From Campylobacteraceae bacterium (GTDB lineage: Bacteria; Campylobacterota; Campylobacteria; Campylobacterales; Campylobacteraceae), in contig JAISGD010000022.1 of the NCBI GenBank assembly GCA_031263195.1, positions 1-64,000 on the forward strand: a stretch of DNA of 64,000 nucleotides, in the 5' to 3' direction. Made by a program: the position numbers and the translations under genes. Below the pieces are notes generated by a model that did no database searches, was not told the DNA's origin, and worked only from the letters and a program-made list of their open reading frames with translations. Position 1 is the first letter of the stretch. Each line of letters starts with the position of its first letter. This document shows, piece by piece, positions 38,980 to 47,467 of this stretch.

Positions 38980-39263
38980 TTTTTCGCTCCACAAAATACT
39001 GCTGCAGCTTCTGCCTTTTCTGCATACTGCGCAATGTTTTTTACATCCGTTACTATTTCGCCGTTCTTTTCGGGGCGGTTTGTCAAATTTAGCGCGCATA
39101 TTTGCGGCACAAGATAAGGCACAGGTTTCTCTATTGTTACAGTCTGTGTGCAGCCTGTTATAAGCAGTGAAAGGAAAGAGTAAATAACAAGGGAGAGCAG
39201 CGCAAAGAGTATCGCTTTAGCCATTCCTGCGCAGCACTTTTTCATTTTAATCGCTTTCTGCAT
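38976..39263 (-). CDS. Outer-membrane spanin (Rz1-like lipoprotein), 95 aa
   Basis: Lipoprotein with a lipobox LLITGCTQ (lipidated cysteine near residue 38) after a hydrophobic signal. ATG 39263 has a perfect GGAGG site four bases away. It overlaps the end of the Rz-like gene in another frame, as Rz1 does with Rz. With the i-spanin it would join inner and outer membranes at lysis. The mature part is about 57 residues. Confidence 0.75.
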   Translation of the reverse strand: MQKAIKMKKCCAGMAKAILFALLSLVIYSFLSLLITGCTQTVTIEKPVPYLVPQICALNLTNRPEKNGEIVTDVKNIAQYAEKAEAAAVFCGAKK

Positions 39264-39606
39264 AAAACACCTCCACAACTTCTTTTATCGCTTCCAGCTT
39301 GCTTTCGCACGTATCGGCTGCCAATTTTATGTTTTTATACTTCCTATCTATCTCTTTGTTTGTTGCTTGCAGCGTCTTCTTGGCACTGTCTAAATCCAGC
39401 TCAAACTGTTTTATCTGTGCGCTCTGCAAACTCAAAGCCGCTTCGTATCCCGCACTCTCTTTTTGTTTTAATTCCAACTTTATTTCTAAACTCTTGTTTA
39501 GATTTTCAAGCGCATTAATTTTGCTCGTCATGCTCCAGCTCGTAAGTGCCCAGCCTACAAGAGATAAAACCAATGCAGCCGATAATATTTTGCTTATAAG
39601 GTTCAT
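39247..39606 (-). CDS. Inner-membrane spanin (Rz-like), 119 aa
   Basis: One N-terminal membrane helix (about 6-24) and a periplasmic coiled coil of about 70 residues (KINALENLNKSLEIKLELK and on): the Rz architecture. Lies right after the endolysin and overlaps the o-spanin gene. Spanins complete lysis of Gram-negative hosts by fusing the membranes. Confidence 0.8.
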   Translation of the reverse strand: MNLISKILSAALVLSLVGWALTSWSMTSKINALENLNKSLEIKLELKQKESAGYEAALSLQSAQIKQFELDLDSAKKTLQATNKEIDRKYKNIKLAADTCESKLEAIKEVVEVFYAESD

Positions 39607-39957
39607 TTAGTACCTCCACTCCGCTATCGATAGGTCGGGATCTACATCTACATGTACAAAGTTTTTCGCTATACCTATGCGATTAAATTCTTTGCGCAAC
39701 GCTTGGATAATAATCACTCTGTTATAGTCGGTCAGCGCAATGTCCGCCGCATAACCTTTCACGTGAGAGCTATTCGCAACTCCGCCTACTGCAGCGTTAT
39801 GCTTTGCACATCTGCAGCCTGAGGTAATAACAAACTTAACCCCGCAGGCTTTGCGTACGCGTTCTAATTTCTCTACTAATAATCTGCTTATATTATTAAG
39901 CCCACACCCGCATTTGCAGGTAAACTCGTTGTTATCAAAGTGTGCCGTCAATTTCAT
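39607..39957 (-). CDS. Endolysin, peptidase M15A family, 116 aa
   Basis: Cell-wall-cleaving zinc peptidase. Motifs: FTCKCGCG at the N-terminus, VITSGCRCAKHNAAVGG, then SSHVKGYAADI with metal ligands His and Asp, and FVHVDVDPD with the third His. Length is typical for phage M15A (about 115-130 aa). I use ATG 39957 with GGAG upstream. No secretion signal, so it needs the holin. First gene of the lysis cassette. Confidence 0.9.
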   Translation of the reverse strand: MKLTAHFDNNEFTCKCGCGLNNISRLLVEKLERVRKACGVKFVITSGCRCAKHNAAVGGVANSSHVKGYAADIALTDYNRVIIIQALRKEFNRIGIAKNFVHVDVDPDLSIAEWRY

Positions 39958-39962
39958 TTTTT

Positions 39963-40262
39963 CTACTCCAAACATATTATTGCCTGCAGCTCAAAATCTA
40001 CAGTTCTTAGCTGCTTTTCGGGGATTATTGTCAGGTAGCTTCTTACAAGCTTTACCTCTTCGCCTTGAATAAAAAGTTTCATAAGCTCTTTACTCAAGGC
40101 TTCTATATTTGTCTCAGGCAAAACCCTTAAAACAATTGTCGCTACGTATTCGCCCGCGCGTGGGAAATTTCGTTCGGATACAAACAGTTCGTAGCTTCTT
40201 TTGTCAGGCGTATTTAGCTTTGCTTTTACGTCGTTTATCAGGTCTATCTCGCGTATATACAT
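39963..40262 (-). CDS. Putative tail completion/terminator protein, 99 aa
   Basis: Short mixed alpha/beta protein, no recognised motif. Position after two head-joining genes and before lysis and tail tube suggests a tail terminator (gp37/DUF1834-like place in Mu relatives). ATG 40262 follows GGAG. Function inferred from order only. Confidence 0.5.
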   Translation of the reverse strand: MYIREIDLINDVKAKLNTPDKRSYELFVSERNFPRAGEYVATIVLRVLPETNIEALSKELMKLFIQGEEVKLVRSYLTIIPEKQLRTVDFELQAIICLE

Positions 40263-40606
40263 TAGACAGCTCCCCACTTCGCAAATCCGCTTTTACTTTT
40301 TGCAGTCGTATCGTTTCTCTCAAGTATTCCCTCAAGTCTTTTCTGCCAAGCTTCACAAAAACTATCCATGTCCGAATATCTTGCGTATATCGTTTCGTAT
40401 CCGGGGAAGTTTGTCATGCCTCTTGCCCATAGTATAGGTGCAACATTAATAATCGTTTGACACGCAACGGCTTCCACATAATCGGCAGCAGACGCAAAAT
40501 TTGAAGATGTAAAATTCCTGAGCGCGCTCTCAAGGTGCGCCTGAATTTCCGTATCTTCCACCCCTGCGAGGGGGTGATATTTCCTTACATCCGCTACCGC
40601 TACCAT
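40262..40606 (-). CDS. Putative head-tail connector, 114 aa
   Basis: N-terminal YHPLAG-DTEIQAHLESALRNF and following helices resemble the DUF1320/gp36-type adaptor proteins of Mu-like phages, mostly helical. One base shared with the following gene start. Assigned by layout and weak similarity. Confidence 0.5.
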   Translation of the reverse strand: MVAVADVRKYHPLAGVEDTEIQAHLESALRNFTSSNFASAADYVEAVACQTIINVAPILWARGMTNFPGYETIYARYSDMDSFCEAWQKRLEGILERNDTTAKSKSGFAKWGAV

Positions 40607-40608
40607 AA

Positions 40609-40956
40609 TTACGCCTCTACAATCGCGCCGATTTTTAAGAGCAGATCAATAGCGTCTTGCTCTATCTTATCCGTTACATCTTCACCTGTGGCGTACACAG
40701 TGCCGGAGTGAAGTACTGATTGCTCAACAATGTACTTCTTTGCAGGTTTTGTTATCGGAGGAGTTGGCGCGCCCCCTTTTTTCTCTGCCGGCACAAGAGC
40801 GTCAATTCGTTTTTTTATTTCCGTTATTACGTCAGCCCTTAAGCTGCCGTCTTTTTTATAACTTTCCTCTTTTTCCAAATCCGAAAAATCAAGAGAGTCT
40901 ATACTCTCAACTCCAGCCGTTACCTTGTATTCATTCGCGTACACTACTATTGGCAT
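40609..40956 (-). CDS. Hypothetical head protein, 115 aa
   Basis: Not recognised. N-terminal charged helix then a proline-rich linker (about residues 60-72) and a C-terminal beta domain of 40 residues (YIVEQSVLHSGTVYATGEDV), a shape found in small capsid-associated proteins. Lies between capsid and connector genes. Confidence 0.5.
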   Translation of the reverse strand: MPIVVYANEYKVTAGVESIDSLDFSDLEKEESYKKDGSLRADVITEIKKRIDALVPAEKKGGAPTPPITKPAKKYIVEQSVLHSGTVYATGEDVTDKIEQDAIDLLLKIGAIVEA

Positions 40957-40966
40957 CTTATCTCCT

Positions 40967-41887
40967 TTAAATTACGTCTTTTAACAAGAAACCTACGTCT
41001 TTTGCGACTATAAGTTCTTTAACACTCTCCGCGCTTCGAGCCAGCATACTGCCGTTGATGCCCGCGTCTACCTCTTTTGCGCCTGCTTTCTTATCTTCGT
41101 ACTGCGCCGTAAGAGTAAACGTAATTCCGCCCTGCGTTGTAGCAAGAGGGTTAAGATACGTAAGGGAAATGTGGTTGCCCCAGACTCTTTGCAGCGTAGC
41201 TTCCTGTCCTTTTTTAGCGCTGTTTATATAGCTTGCGCCTATGTAAATAGCGTTAAGCTCAAACAGTTCTGCTACCGCCTGTACAGTCGCGATACCGCTG
41301 TCTCCCAAGTTCCTATTAATAGATTTAATAATTTCCGGGTGACGGCTAAGTTTGCTCCATGCGCCGCGCCCGATTGTCATTGTGTTTGGGCGAATTAGAG
41401 GCGTATCCAACGCTTCAGCTATTACGCCTACAGGGTGTGAATTTGTATAGTCGGAAAATTTGCTCGTGCCGCTTAGGGCTAACTGCTTATTGCTCGCGTA
41501 AGATGCAGAGTTAAAGAGTAACTGCGCCACTCTATTCTCTCTATCCAGTGCGACCAAATCCGTAAGAGTTTGCACTGCAAACGCCAGAGGGTTTATTCTT
41601 TTTGGAGCGTTTAGAATGTCATCATTGCTTATAATGTCCTGCAAGCCGTAATCCTCTACTTTTTCAGCCCTGATAATCGCGTTAAAATCTACCTCGTTAG
41701 GCTGCCCTTTTTTAGGGTAGAGTGTGTTAGGCACTGTGTAACCTTCCGCAAGAGGATACTCGCTCCACTTAAACTCTCTCAATCCCACCGGTACGCGCGG
41801 AGATACGTTATCCGCTATGTAAACAAGATTCTTGAATGCTATCGCGATAGCTGTGTATTCTTCCGTATAGGGAAATTTGTGATTCAT
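40967..41887 (-). CDS. Major capsid protein, 306 aa
   Basis: Forms the head shell. Located after protease/scaffold and decoration genes; motifs VSPRVPVGLREFKW, PKRINPLAFAVQTLTDLVALDRE and TMTIGRGAWSKLSRHPEI fit the HK97-fold capsids of Mu-like and related phages, with RVWGNHISLTYL in the C-terminal part. Size matches mature capsid proteins without a delta domain, consistent with a separate scaffold. Confidence 0.8.
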   Translation of the reverse strand: MNHKFPYTEEYTAIAIAFKNLVYIADNVSPRVPVGLREFKWSEYPLAEGYTVPNTLYPKKGQPNEVDFNAIIRAEKVEDYGLQDIISNDDILNAPKRINPLAFAVQTLTDLVALDRENRVAQLLFNSASYASNKQLALSGTSKFSDYTNSHPVGVIAEALDTPLIRPNTMTIGRGAWSKLSRHPEIIKSINRNLGDSGIATVQAVAELFELNAIYIGASYINSAKKGQEATLQRVWGNHISLTYLNPLATTQGGITFTLTAQYEDKKAGAKEVDAGINGSMLARSAESVKELIVAKDVGFLLKDVI

Positions 41888-41890
41888 TTT

Positions 41891-42235
41891 TTATCCTTTA
41901 ATCAGTATTGAAATAATGTCGCCTACTGCGCCGCTTTCCAGCGCGATACCTAAAGCGATCCCCTCATCCAGCGCGACGGCTTTACCGTTTGCGTCACTCT
42001 CTACAGCACCTCCGGCACTTACTCCCCCGGTTCCTACAATTACCTCCGCAATGCCTAAATGCATTACGTCTATTCGCTCACCGGCTTTTGCTGTACCTTC
42101 GCTAACACCCACAGCGTAAGAGCCTGCGCTTGCATGCGCTAATGTGTAATCGCCTGTGACCTTAAGAAACCTGTACTCCTCTATATTCGCCCCTGCCGTA
42201 TATGCAGAGATTAAAACCGTTTTTTTACCAGCCAT
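41891..42235 (-). CDS. Capsid decoration protein, DUF2190-like, 114 aa
   Basis: Beta-rich protein with many Gly/Ala/Val and no charged clusters: KVTGDYTLAHASAGSYAVGVSE, and VGTGGVSAGGAVESDANGKA typical of DUF2190 capsid cement proteins. Encoded between protease/scaffold and capsid, three bases from each, as expected. Confidence 0.75.
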   Translation of the reverse strand: MAGKKTVLISAYTAGANIEEYRFLKVTGDYTLAHASAGSYAVGVSEGTAKAGERIDVMHLGIAEVIVGTGGVSAGGAVESDANGKAVALDEGIALGIALESGAVGDIISILIKG

Positions 42236-42238
42236 TTT

Positions 42239-43111
42239 TTATTCTCCTTTAGTTACTTTCATAACTGCTTCGGCAACGCTTACGGTGTTGCCCTCTTCAG
42301 CCTCTTTTTTTATATACTCGCGTGCTGCTTTTATAATCGTCTCTACCTTACTTGTGTCCGGAGACGGTTCAGTTGCCTGTTTAGACTTAGTAAGCAGAAC
42401 TTTAAGCTCGTCTCTTTCTTTCGTTAGCACAGTAACATCGCTCTCTGCTTTTGTTAGTTTCGTTTGAAGCTCGGTTTTTTCCTTTAGGATAGGTTCGAGC
42501 TGCTCCTTGATAGCTTTCTCTATCTCCTCTTTGTTCAGCTCGCCTGCCGTGTTTTTCTCGCTTGCAAAGGACTTAGCAATAGATGTAAAGATGCTCTTAA
42601 TCGTTTCAACTACACCTTTGTCATCGGCAGCTTTTTGCACATCTTCTTTGATTGCTGTTCCCGCCATACTCAAACCCTCAAACTCGCCGTTTTTAACAGA
42701 CTTTTTAATCGCGTCGGATTCCAACTGTATGGCTACAGCCCATGTTCCCTCTTTTGCATCCGGAAATAATGTGTCGCCTTTTCTTACGATCCAACTCTCC
42801 GCAACGTAGGCATCCACACCTTTAAAAGCGTGATTCTTGTCAACGTTACGGTTATTTAAAGCTTTCATAAATCCGTAAGCTGCCTTTTGTATCTCTTCCG
42901 CCGTTGCGAAATCGCCTTGCGCGTCCACTGTATCAGGTTCGTACACGATTCCGTACACGATGCCTTTTTCTACATCCTGCTTTGCAATCTGCACGATGTT
43001 TTCGTACGCAGGATCAGCTGCTTTAGACTTATAAATAAAAGTCCTATTGTTAGCTCCCGCTTTAACAAGAGAGATATGGGTTATCTCTATGTTTTTGAGT
43101 TTTTTTGCCAT
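42239..43111 (-). CDS. Prohead protease-scaffold, XkdF-like, 290 aa
   Basis: N-terminal protease domain (about 1-150) with the XkdF-type features YGIVYEPDTVDAQGDFATAEEI and NRNVDKNHAFKG, and GLSMAGTAIKED. A linker and a long coiled coil (about 195-250) follow, which would act as internal scaffold before being digested. Divergently transcribed from the portal gene across a 128-bp gap. Confidence 0.78.
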   Translation of the reverse strand: MAKKLKNIEITHISLVKAGANNRTFIYKSKAADPAYENIVQIAKQDVEKGIVYGIVYEPDTVDAQGDFATAEEIQKAAYGFMKALNNRNVDKNHAFKGVDAYVAESWIVRKGDTLFPDAKEGTWAVAIQLESDAIKKSVKNGEFEGLSMAGTAIKEDVQKAADDKGVVETIKSIFTSIAKSFASEKNTAGELNKEEIEKAIKEQLEPILKEKTELQTKLTKAESDVTVLTKERDELKVLLTKSKQATEPSPDTSKVETIIKAAREYIKKEAEEGNTVSVAEAVMKVTKGE

Positions 43112-43239
43112 GTTTTAACTCCATTCCAAAATTTGCCCAAATCTTATTACTTCCCTTTCTTAAAATCACTCAAAATATACATATATAGAGTGTTTTAAAA
43201 AAAAATTTGATTTATCATTCAGAAAACTTCAGAAGGCAG
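43112..43239. promoter_or_regulatory. Divergent late control region
   Basis: Separates the leftward head-tail operon from the rightward portal-terminase pair. It holds a near-perfect inverted repeat, TAAAATCACTC at 43161-43171 and GAGTGTTTTA at 43188-43197, around an AT-rich centre. No clear sigma-70 promoter is seen on either strand, so an activator-dependent late promoter (Mu C or Ogr type) is likely; I did not recognise the activator. Confidence 0.5.
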
Positions 43240-44328
43240 ATGATGGAAAGTGCAAAAGTTATCAAAGGCATATCAAGTGAGCAGATTGTAACAGTAGACA
43301 AATTAGCCTCGTTTAACGGGATAATAGAACCTTTCTTTGACTTTGATAAGGTGCTTAAACTCTACTATGCAAACCCGTATCACAGGCTTTGCATAAATAT
43401 AAAAAGCCGTGTTCTTAGTCTTTCGGAAGAGAGCGACCTTGAGAAATATCTGCCGAACTCTACAGTAAAACGCTTCTTAAGGGATTCCATAAGAGACCTT
43501 GAGATATTCGGAAATATGTTCACAGAGATAGAGGGGGCGGGTAAATACAGAGCCTTCTATTATATGCCGGCGCGAGAAGCAAGGCTTGATAACGACTTCA
43601 AAATCTATCAGGTTAATGGATACAAAAAAAAGGAGATTCCGGGTTCTTACTACAGTTACAGTTCTCCCATGTCGCGCCATTACGGCGAACCCGATTATCT
43701 TGCTTCAATTAATCAAATACTTACAGTTCAGGATATTAACCTTTATAACAACCTTTTTTTCAAAAACGGCGCAACGCCAAGACTTGCGGTCATATTTGAA
43801 AATTCAGAACCAACTCAAGAACAAATAGATGCATTCAGCGAGTTTTTCGGTTCGTCTTTCAGGGGCGTGGAGAATGCACACAAAACTCTTATTATCTCCT
43901 CCGGAACAAACTTAGAGGGCAAGGATGCAAAGATAAGAGTTGAGAAGCTCTCTGCAGATGATGATTTGAGTTTTGAGAAGTTGCGGGAGATAAGCAGGAA
44001 TGAGATAATAGCGGCGCATTCCGTGCCTCCAAGACTTGTTGGCATTGTAAACACCGGAGGTTGGGGCGGACAGAGCGAACTGATAGGTCAGCTGCATCTG
44101 TTTAACGAAACAGTTATTAAGCCGAAGCAGGAGGAGATAGAAGAGTATTTCGGAAGTTTAGGCGTAAAGCTTGTACTTAAACCCTTTGACATTACAAACT
44201 TCAAAGATGACAGCGAGGTACTGCCTAATCTTATTCAGGCAGGTATCCTAAGTGTAGCTGAAGCGAGAGAAATTCTCGGGTGGCAGAAAAACATCGCGGG
44301 CATTAATAACGGCAATAAAGATGTTTAG
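43240..44328 (+). CDS. Portal protein (P2 Q/PBSX family), 362 aa
   Basis: Dodecameric portal at one head vertex. Family features: FFDFDKVLKLYYANPYHRLC, FLRDSIRDLEIFGNMF, the HYGEPDYLASINQIL motif and NEIIAAHSVPPRLVG, with WGGQSE and a helical tail. I take ATG 43240 (AGAAGG upstream); the longer frame would start with TTG in the control region. Together with terminase it is transcribed away from the capsid genes, as in phage P2. Confidence 0.85.
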   Translation: MMESAKVIKGISSEQIVTVDKLASFNGIIEPFFDFDKVLKLYYANPYHRLCINIKSRVLSLSEESDLEKYLPNSTVKRFLRDSIRDLEIFGNMFTEIEGAGKYRAFYYMPAREARLDNDFKIYQVNGYKKKEIPGSYYSYSSPMSRHYGEPDYLASINQILTVQDINLYNNLFFKNGATPRLAVIFENSEPTQEQIDAFSEFFGSSFRGVENAHKTLIISSGTNLEGKDAKIRVEKLSADDDLSFEKLREISRNEIIAAHSVPPRLVGIVNTGGWGGQSELIGQLHLFNETVIKPKQEEIEEYFGSLGVKLVLKPFDITNFKDDSEVLPNLIQAGILSVAEAREILGWQKNIAGINNGNKDV

Positions 44329-44408
44329 ACAGCGTTTAGATTTCACGATAAGGCTCTCGGTGCTATCCAACTACCTTTTTATCAAAAAAATTGATTGTAG
44401 GGCAAAAA

Positions 44409-45974
44409 ATGTACTCTAAGAAATTAAAGCAAAGAGTATTAGCCTTAATCAATTCTGCTATACCCGTTACGGAGATAGCAAAAGAACTAAAAATCTCGCG
44501 CTTAACGGTGCAAAGATGGAAAAAGCAACAGACGATAGAGCAGCAGGATACTCGAGCGACTATCAAAAATCTTAAAAAGCAGCTTGCAATCCTAAGCAAA
44601 CGCAACCCTACAGAAGCAGTATCTCGCAAAATAGCGATGATAAGCAAAGCCTTAGCAACGCAAGAGAGGATAGAGACAAAAGAGGAAAAGGCAAAAACTC
44701 CTAAGCCTTATATCGCCTTAGAAGTAGTAGGAGGACTAAGAGAGAGGGCGCTAAAAGAAGCAGAATTATATAGCTACCAATCCGCTTTCCTGAAAGACGA
44801 GGCGCAATTTCGTATTATTTTAAAATCCCGACAAATCGGGTTTTCTTATGTTGCCGCGCTGGACGCTCTTTGTGCTGCGCACGATAACGGGCGCAATCAA
44901 TTATTTTTATCAGCTTCAGAGGAACAAGCGTTAATCCTCATGTCCTATCTAACGATGTGGGCAAACAAGTTCGGAGTAACGTTTAAGAAGAATACAGACA
45001 CGGAAAAAGTCCTACAAAACGGTGCAGTCATAAAAGCACTTGCGCATAACTTCAGAACCGTACAAGGTTTCACGGGGGATGTTTGGATGGACGAGTTCGC
45101 TTGGTATCCGAACCCTAAAAAGATTTGGCATGCGTTTGTTCCGTCCATTGGCGCAATACAAGGACGCCTTACAATTCTTAGCACGCCCTTTGAAGAGGCT
45201 GCACTGTTCCATAATTTGTGGTCGGACGATGCGAAATATTATATGTTCAGCCACCACCGCGTAGATATTTATACTGCAATGCGGGATGGTTTAAAATTTG
45301 ATTTGGAGATTATGCGTGCGCTGTTCGATGCGGACACATGGGCAAGTGCTTATGAGTGCCAATTCATTGATGATGAGTCTGCATTATTCTCAATCGCATT
45401 GATAAAATCTTGTGTAGATGTACAGGCGCGTTATTATACGCCACACCATCTTGCGCCGTTAATCGCAGGCTACGATGTGGGACGAATAAAAGACTCCAGC
45501 GCATTAGCAGTGCTGAGCGCGAAAGATGGCGGCAAGTATGATTTGTGTATTTTAGATGTGCTAAGAAAAGCGAAGTTCGATGAGCAGAAAATGCACTTAA
45601 AAGCATTTATGAGTACGAATGTATTTGCAAGGCTGCGTTTAGATAAGACAGGTATTGGTATGAATTTAACGGAAGATATAACGAAAGAATATAAGAGCAG
45701 AGCGCAGGGAGTGTATTTTACTGCCGTGCAAAAGGAAGCTATGTCGCTTAACCTCAAGAAGATGTTTGAAGACAAATTAATAACTATCCCCAATGATCCG
45801 TTGCTCATCGCAGATATACATGCTATAAAACGCAAAGCGGGAGCAAAAGGATTTCTTTATGATGCCGACCGTAACGAACACGGACATGCGGATAGATACT
45901 GGGCTATGGCACTTGCTGCCAGCCATGCGGAAATCCTGCAGGTAAAACGCGGCGGCAGAGCTTATCTTATTTAA
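44409..45974 (+). CDS. Terminase large subunit with N-terminal HTH (P2 gpP-like), 521 aa
   Basis: DNA-packaging motor. An N-terminal helix-turn-helix (about residues 5-35, VTEIAKELKISRLTVQRWKK) is followed by an ATPase with the P2-type motif ILKSRQIGFSYVAAL and Walker B DVWMDEFAW. A nuclease domain with GYDVGRIKDSSALAVL and the C-terminal HGHADRYWAMALA completes it. The HTH may replace a separate small subunit, which I do not find. Starts at ATG 44409 with AGGG upstream. Confidence 0.85.
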   Translation: MYSKKLKQRVLALINSAIPVTEIAKELKISRLTVQRWKKQQTIEQQDTRATIKNLKKQLAILSKRNPTEAVSRKIAMISKALATQERIETKEEKAKTPKPYIALEVVGGLRERALKEAELYSYQSAFLKDEAQFRIILKSRQIGFSYVAALDALCAAHDNGRNQLFLSASEEQALILMSYLTMWANKFGVTFKKNTDTEKVLQNGAVIKALAHNFRTVQGFTGDVWMDEFAWYPNPKKIWHAFVPSIGAIQGRLTILSTPFEEAALFHNLWSDDAKYYMFSHHRVDIYTAMRDGLKFDLEIMRALFDADTWASAYECQFIDDESALFSIALIKSCVDVQARYYTPHHLAPLIAGYDVGRIKDSSALAVLSAKDGGKYDLCILDVLRKAKFDEQKMHLKAFMSTNVFARLRLDKTGIGMNLTEDITKEYKSRAQGVYFTAVQKEAMSLNLKKMFEDKLITIPNDPLLIADIHAIKRKAGAKGFLYDADRNEHGHADRYWAMALAASHAEILQVKRGGRAYLI

Positions 45975-46459
45975 GCCAAAGCAGGGTAAAGCATAATTGG
46001 TAAATTCATAAGTGTACCTACGACATTATTAATAGCCGCTTCTTTTATTATATCAATTGCGCGTCTATTTTTACCGTTATTTAATACCTCTTTTTCTAAG
46101 GCCGCAAGCCCTTTATTTGTAATTGCTACTTCAAAAAATACACCACCGTATTTGGTTGTTGATTTTTCGTCAGGTTTTGTAAAAGTTATAAAACCTTCAT
46201 CCTTAAGCCACCATATTGCACCAGCACATAGCATATTGTAAACCCTATCTTGCGGAACGATATTATCTTCGTAATTAGGTTCGCCTAATTGCAAATTTTT
46301 AAAACTTTCAGGGTCATAATATGTCTCGAATATTTCTTTATCCATATCTTCTTTTTCAACAATGTTATGTGTTTTCATATTTGCTATAACAGGATTATCA
46401 TAAAGATATGCTAATACTTTTGCTATATATAGATTTAACTTCTCTCTCTTTTCAGTCAT
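45971..46459 (-). CDS. Hypothetical accessory protein, 162 aa
   Basis: Not recognised. Mostly helical, with ITNKGLAALEKEVLNN and WWLKDEGFITF suggesting a winged-helix-like core, and a hydrophobic C-terminal segment (about 140-162). ATG 46459 has AGAAGGA upstream. It converges with the terminase gene (stops overlap by four bases) and diverges from the small membrane gene pair, so it lies inside a cargo segment that interrupts the head module. Confidence 0.5.
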   Translation of the reverse strand: MTEKREKLNLYIAKVLAYLYDNPVIANMKTHNIVEKEDMDKEIFETYYDPESFKNLQLGEPNYEDNIVPQDRVYNMLCAGAIWWLKDEGFITFTKPDEKSTTKYGGVFFEVAITNKGLAALEKEVLNNGKNRRAIDIIKEAAINNVVGTLMNLPIMLYPALA

Positions 46460-46527
46460 ATTTTCATCCTTCTTTATTATTTCGTATATTATATCAATTT
46501 TTCTAAACAATATTAAACATTTTTTGA

Positions 46528-46555
46528 TATAATATCCTAAAATTTTTTAGGATAT
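46528..46555 (+). promoter_or_regulatory. Promoter with palindromic operator for the small membrane-gene pair
   Basis: A TATAAT box at 46528-46533 is followed directly by a perfect inverted repeat with 11-bp arms (46532-46542 and 46545-46555) over the expected transcription start. The same palindrome could form a stem at the mRNA 5' end just upstream of the first gene. Confidence 0.6.
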
Positions 46556-46560
46556 GCGTA

Positions 46561-46728
46561 TTGGAAATATTAAGTTTGATTGCCGATTTAGCTGGGATTT
46601 TTGGATTTATAATGTCGGTACTTGGCTTGTTTTTAATCAGACGGATAAATATCAAAATTAATACTAATAATATTGATAGTCTAAAACAAATGCACACTGG
46701 CATAGGAAACAACGAGGTAAAATTATGA
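46561..46728 (+). CDS. Small membrane protein of cargo pair, 55 aa
   Basis: Starts with TTG at 46561, seven bases after AGGAT. One hydrophobic helix (about residues 3-25), a basic RRINIK stop-transfer and a polar tail containing KQMHTGIGNNEV. Its stop overlaps the next ATG (ATGA), implying coupled translation. The tail motif recurs in the neighbour. Too short for usual ORF cut-offs; function unknown. Confidence 0.5.
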   Translation: MEILSLIADLAGIFGFIMSVLGLFLIRRINIKINTNNIDSLKQMHTGIGNNEVKL

Positions 46729-47012
46729 TTACGCAAGAGCATAGCGGATATGGGAATAATACTGTAGACAATAGTCAAATAAATTATGATTATGAAATAG
46801 GAAATAGCATTACAAGTAATTATGTAGATAGCAGAGTAGCAAATTTTAAGCAAGATAATAATTGTTGTAACAACACATATATTACAAATAATATTACTAA
46901 TATTCAGATAAACATCAAAAATGTTATTGTTATTACGGGTAGTCTTTTATGCGCATATATAGTAAAAAGTGTGTTTGATAATATCATATTGCCCCGCCTT
47001 TGCAATAGGTAA
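46725..47012 (+). CDS. Asn-rich single-helix membrane protein of cargo pair, 95 aa
   Basis: ATG 46725 preceded by GAGGT. The N-terminal 64 residues are polar and very rich in Asn, Thr and Ser, beginning TQEHSGYGNNTV, a motif matching the tail of the upstream protein. A C-terminal membrane helix (about 66-85) and a short basic end follow. No family recognised. Lying on the opposite strand to the flanking late genes with its own promoter, it is a candidate lysogeny-expressed exclusion or defence factor. Confidence 0.5.
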   Translation: MITQEHSGYGNNTVDNSQINYDYEIGNSITSNYVDSRVANFKQDNNCCNNTYITNNITNIQINIKNVIVITGSLLCAYIVKSVFDNIILPRLCNR

Positions 47013-47020
47013 TATTATTT

Positions 47021-47467
47021 TTATATCAGCTTCTTAAATATCCCCTCTACAGATATCGATAAATCTTTTACAACCTCATCTCCATATTCAGAGATTACTC
47101 TGTCTATTTCGGGGCTTTTAATCGCATTAGAAAAATAAGGTTGCGCTTTTGTCCCGGGATGTAAAACTTTTCGACGTACCATTCTATTATCGCCTCTACC
47201 CCAAGCCAGTGCCTTTTTATTTTTCGGTTCTATTGTGTGTGCAGCAGTACCTTCATGAACAAAGATAGGATATATAATATGTTCATGGTTGGCGGTAATA
47301 ACTGTCAGGCGGGCACTGTTCCCGTGCTTTACGGTTGCCTCTTCATCTGTTACGCTTGCCACTTCTATGCTTTGTCTTAATTCGCCTGTTACTTTCGGCG
47401 CAAGTTTTTGCGCCTCTTTTACAACTGTGCGGGCTAAATCGTCAAGAAGCTTTTTTGTCTTTGCCAT
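47021..47467 (-). CDS. HK97 gp10-like/virion morphogenesis protein, 148 aa
   Basis: Pattern of head-tail joining proteins: KLAPKVTGELRQSIEV, a central beta region, FVHEGTAAHTIEPKNKKAL, and HPGTKAQPYFSNAI near the C-terminus. Likely completes the tail or head-tail interface. Overlaps the gene upstream by 26 bases. Confidence 0.75.
   Translation of the reverse strand: MAKTKKLLDDLARTVVKEAQKLAPKVTGELRQSIEVASVTDEEATVKHGNSARLTVITANHEHIIYPIFVHEGTAAHTIEPKNKKALAWGRGDNRMVRRKVLHPGTKAQPYFSNAIKSPEIDRVISEYGDEVVKDLSISVEGIFKKLI

Noticed and set aside
46503-46853. Minus-strand ORF of 116 aa over the small membrane-gene pair
   Set aside because: It overlaps the promoter palindrome and both plus-strand genes; no ribosome site.
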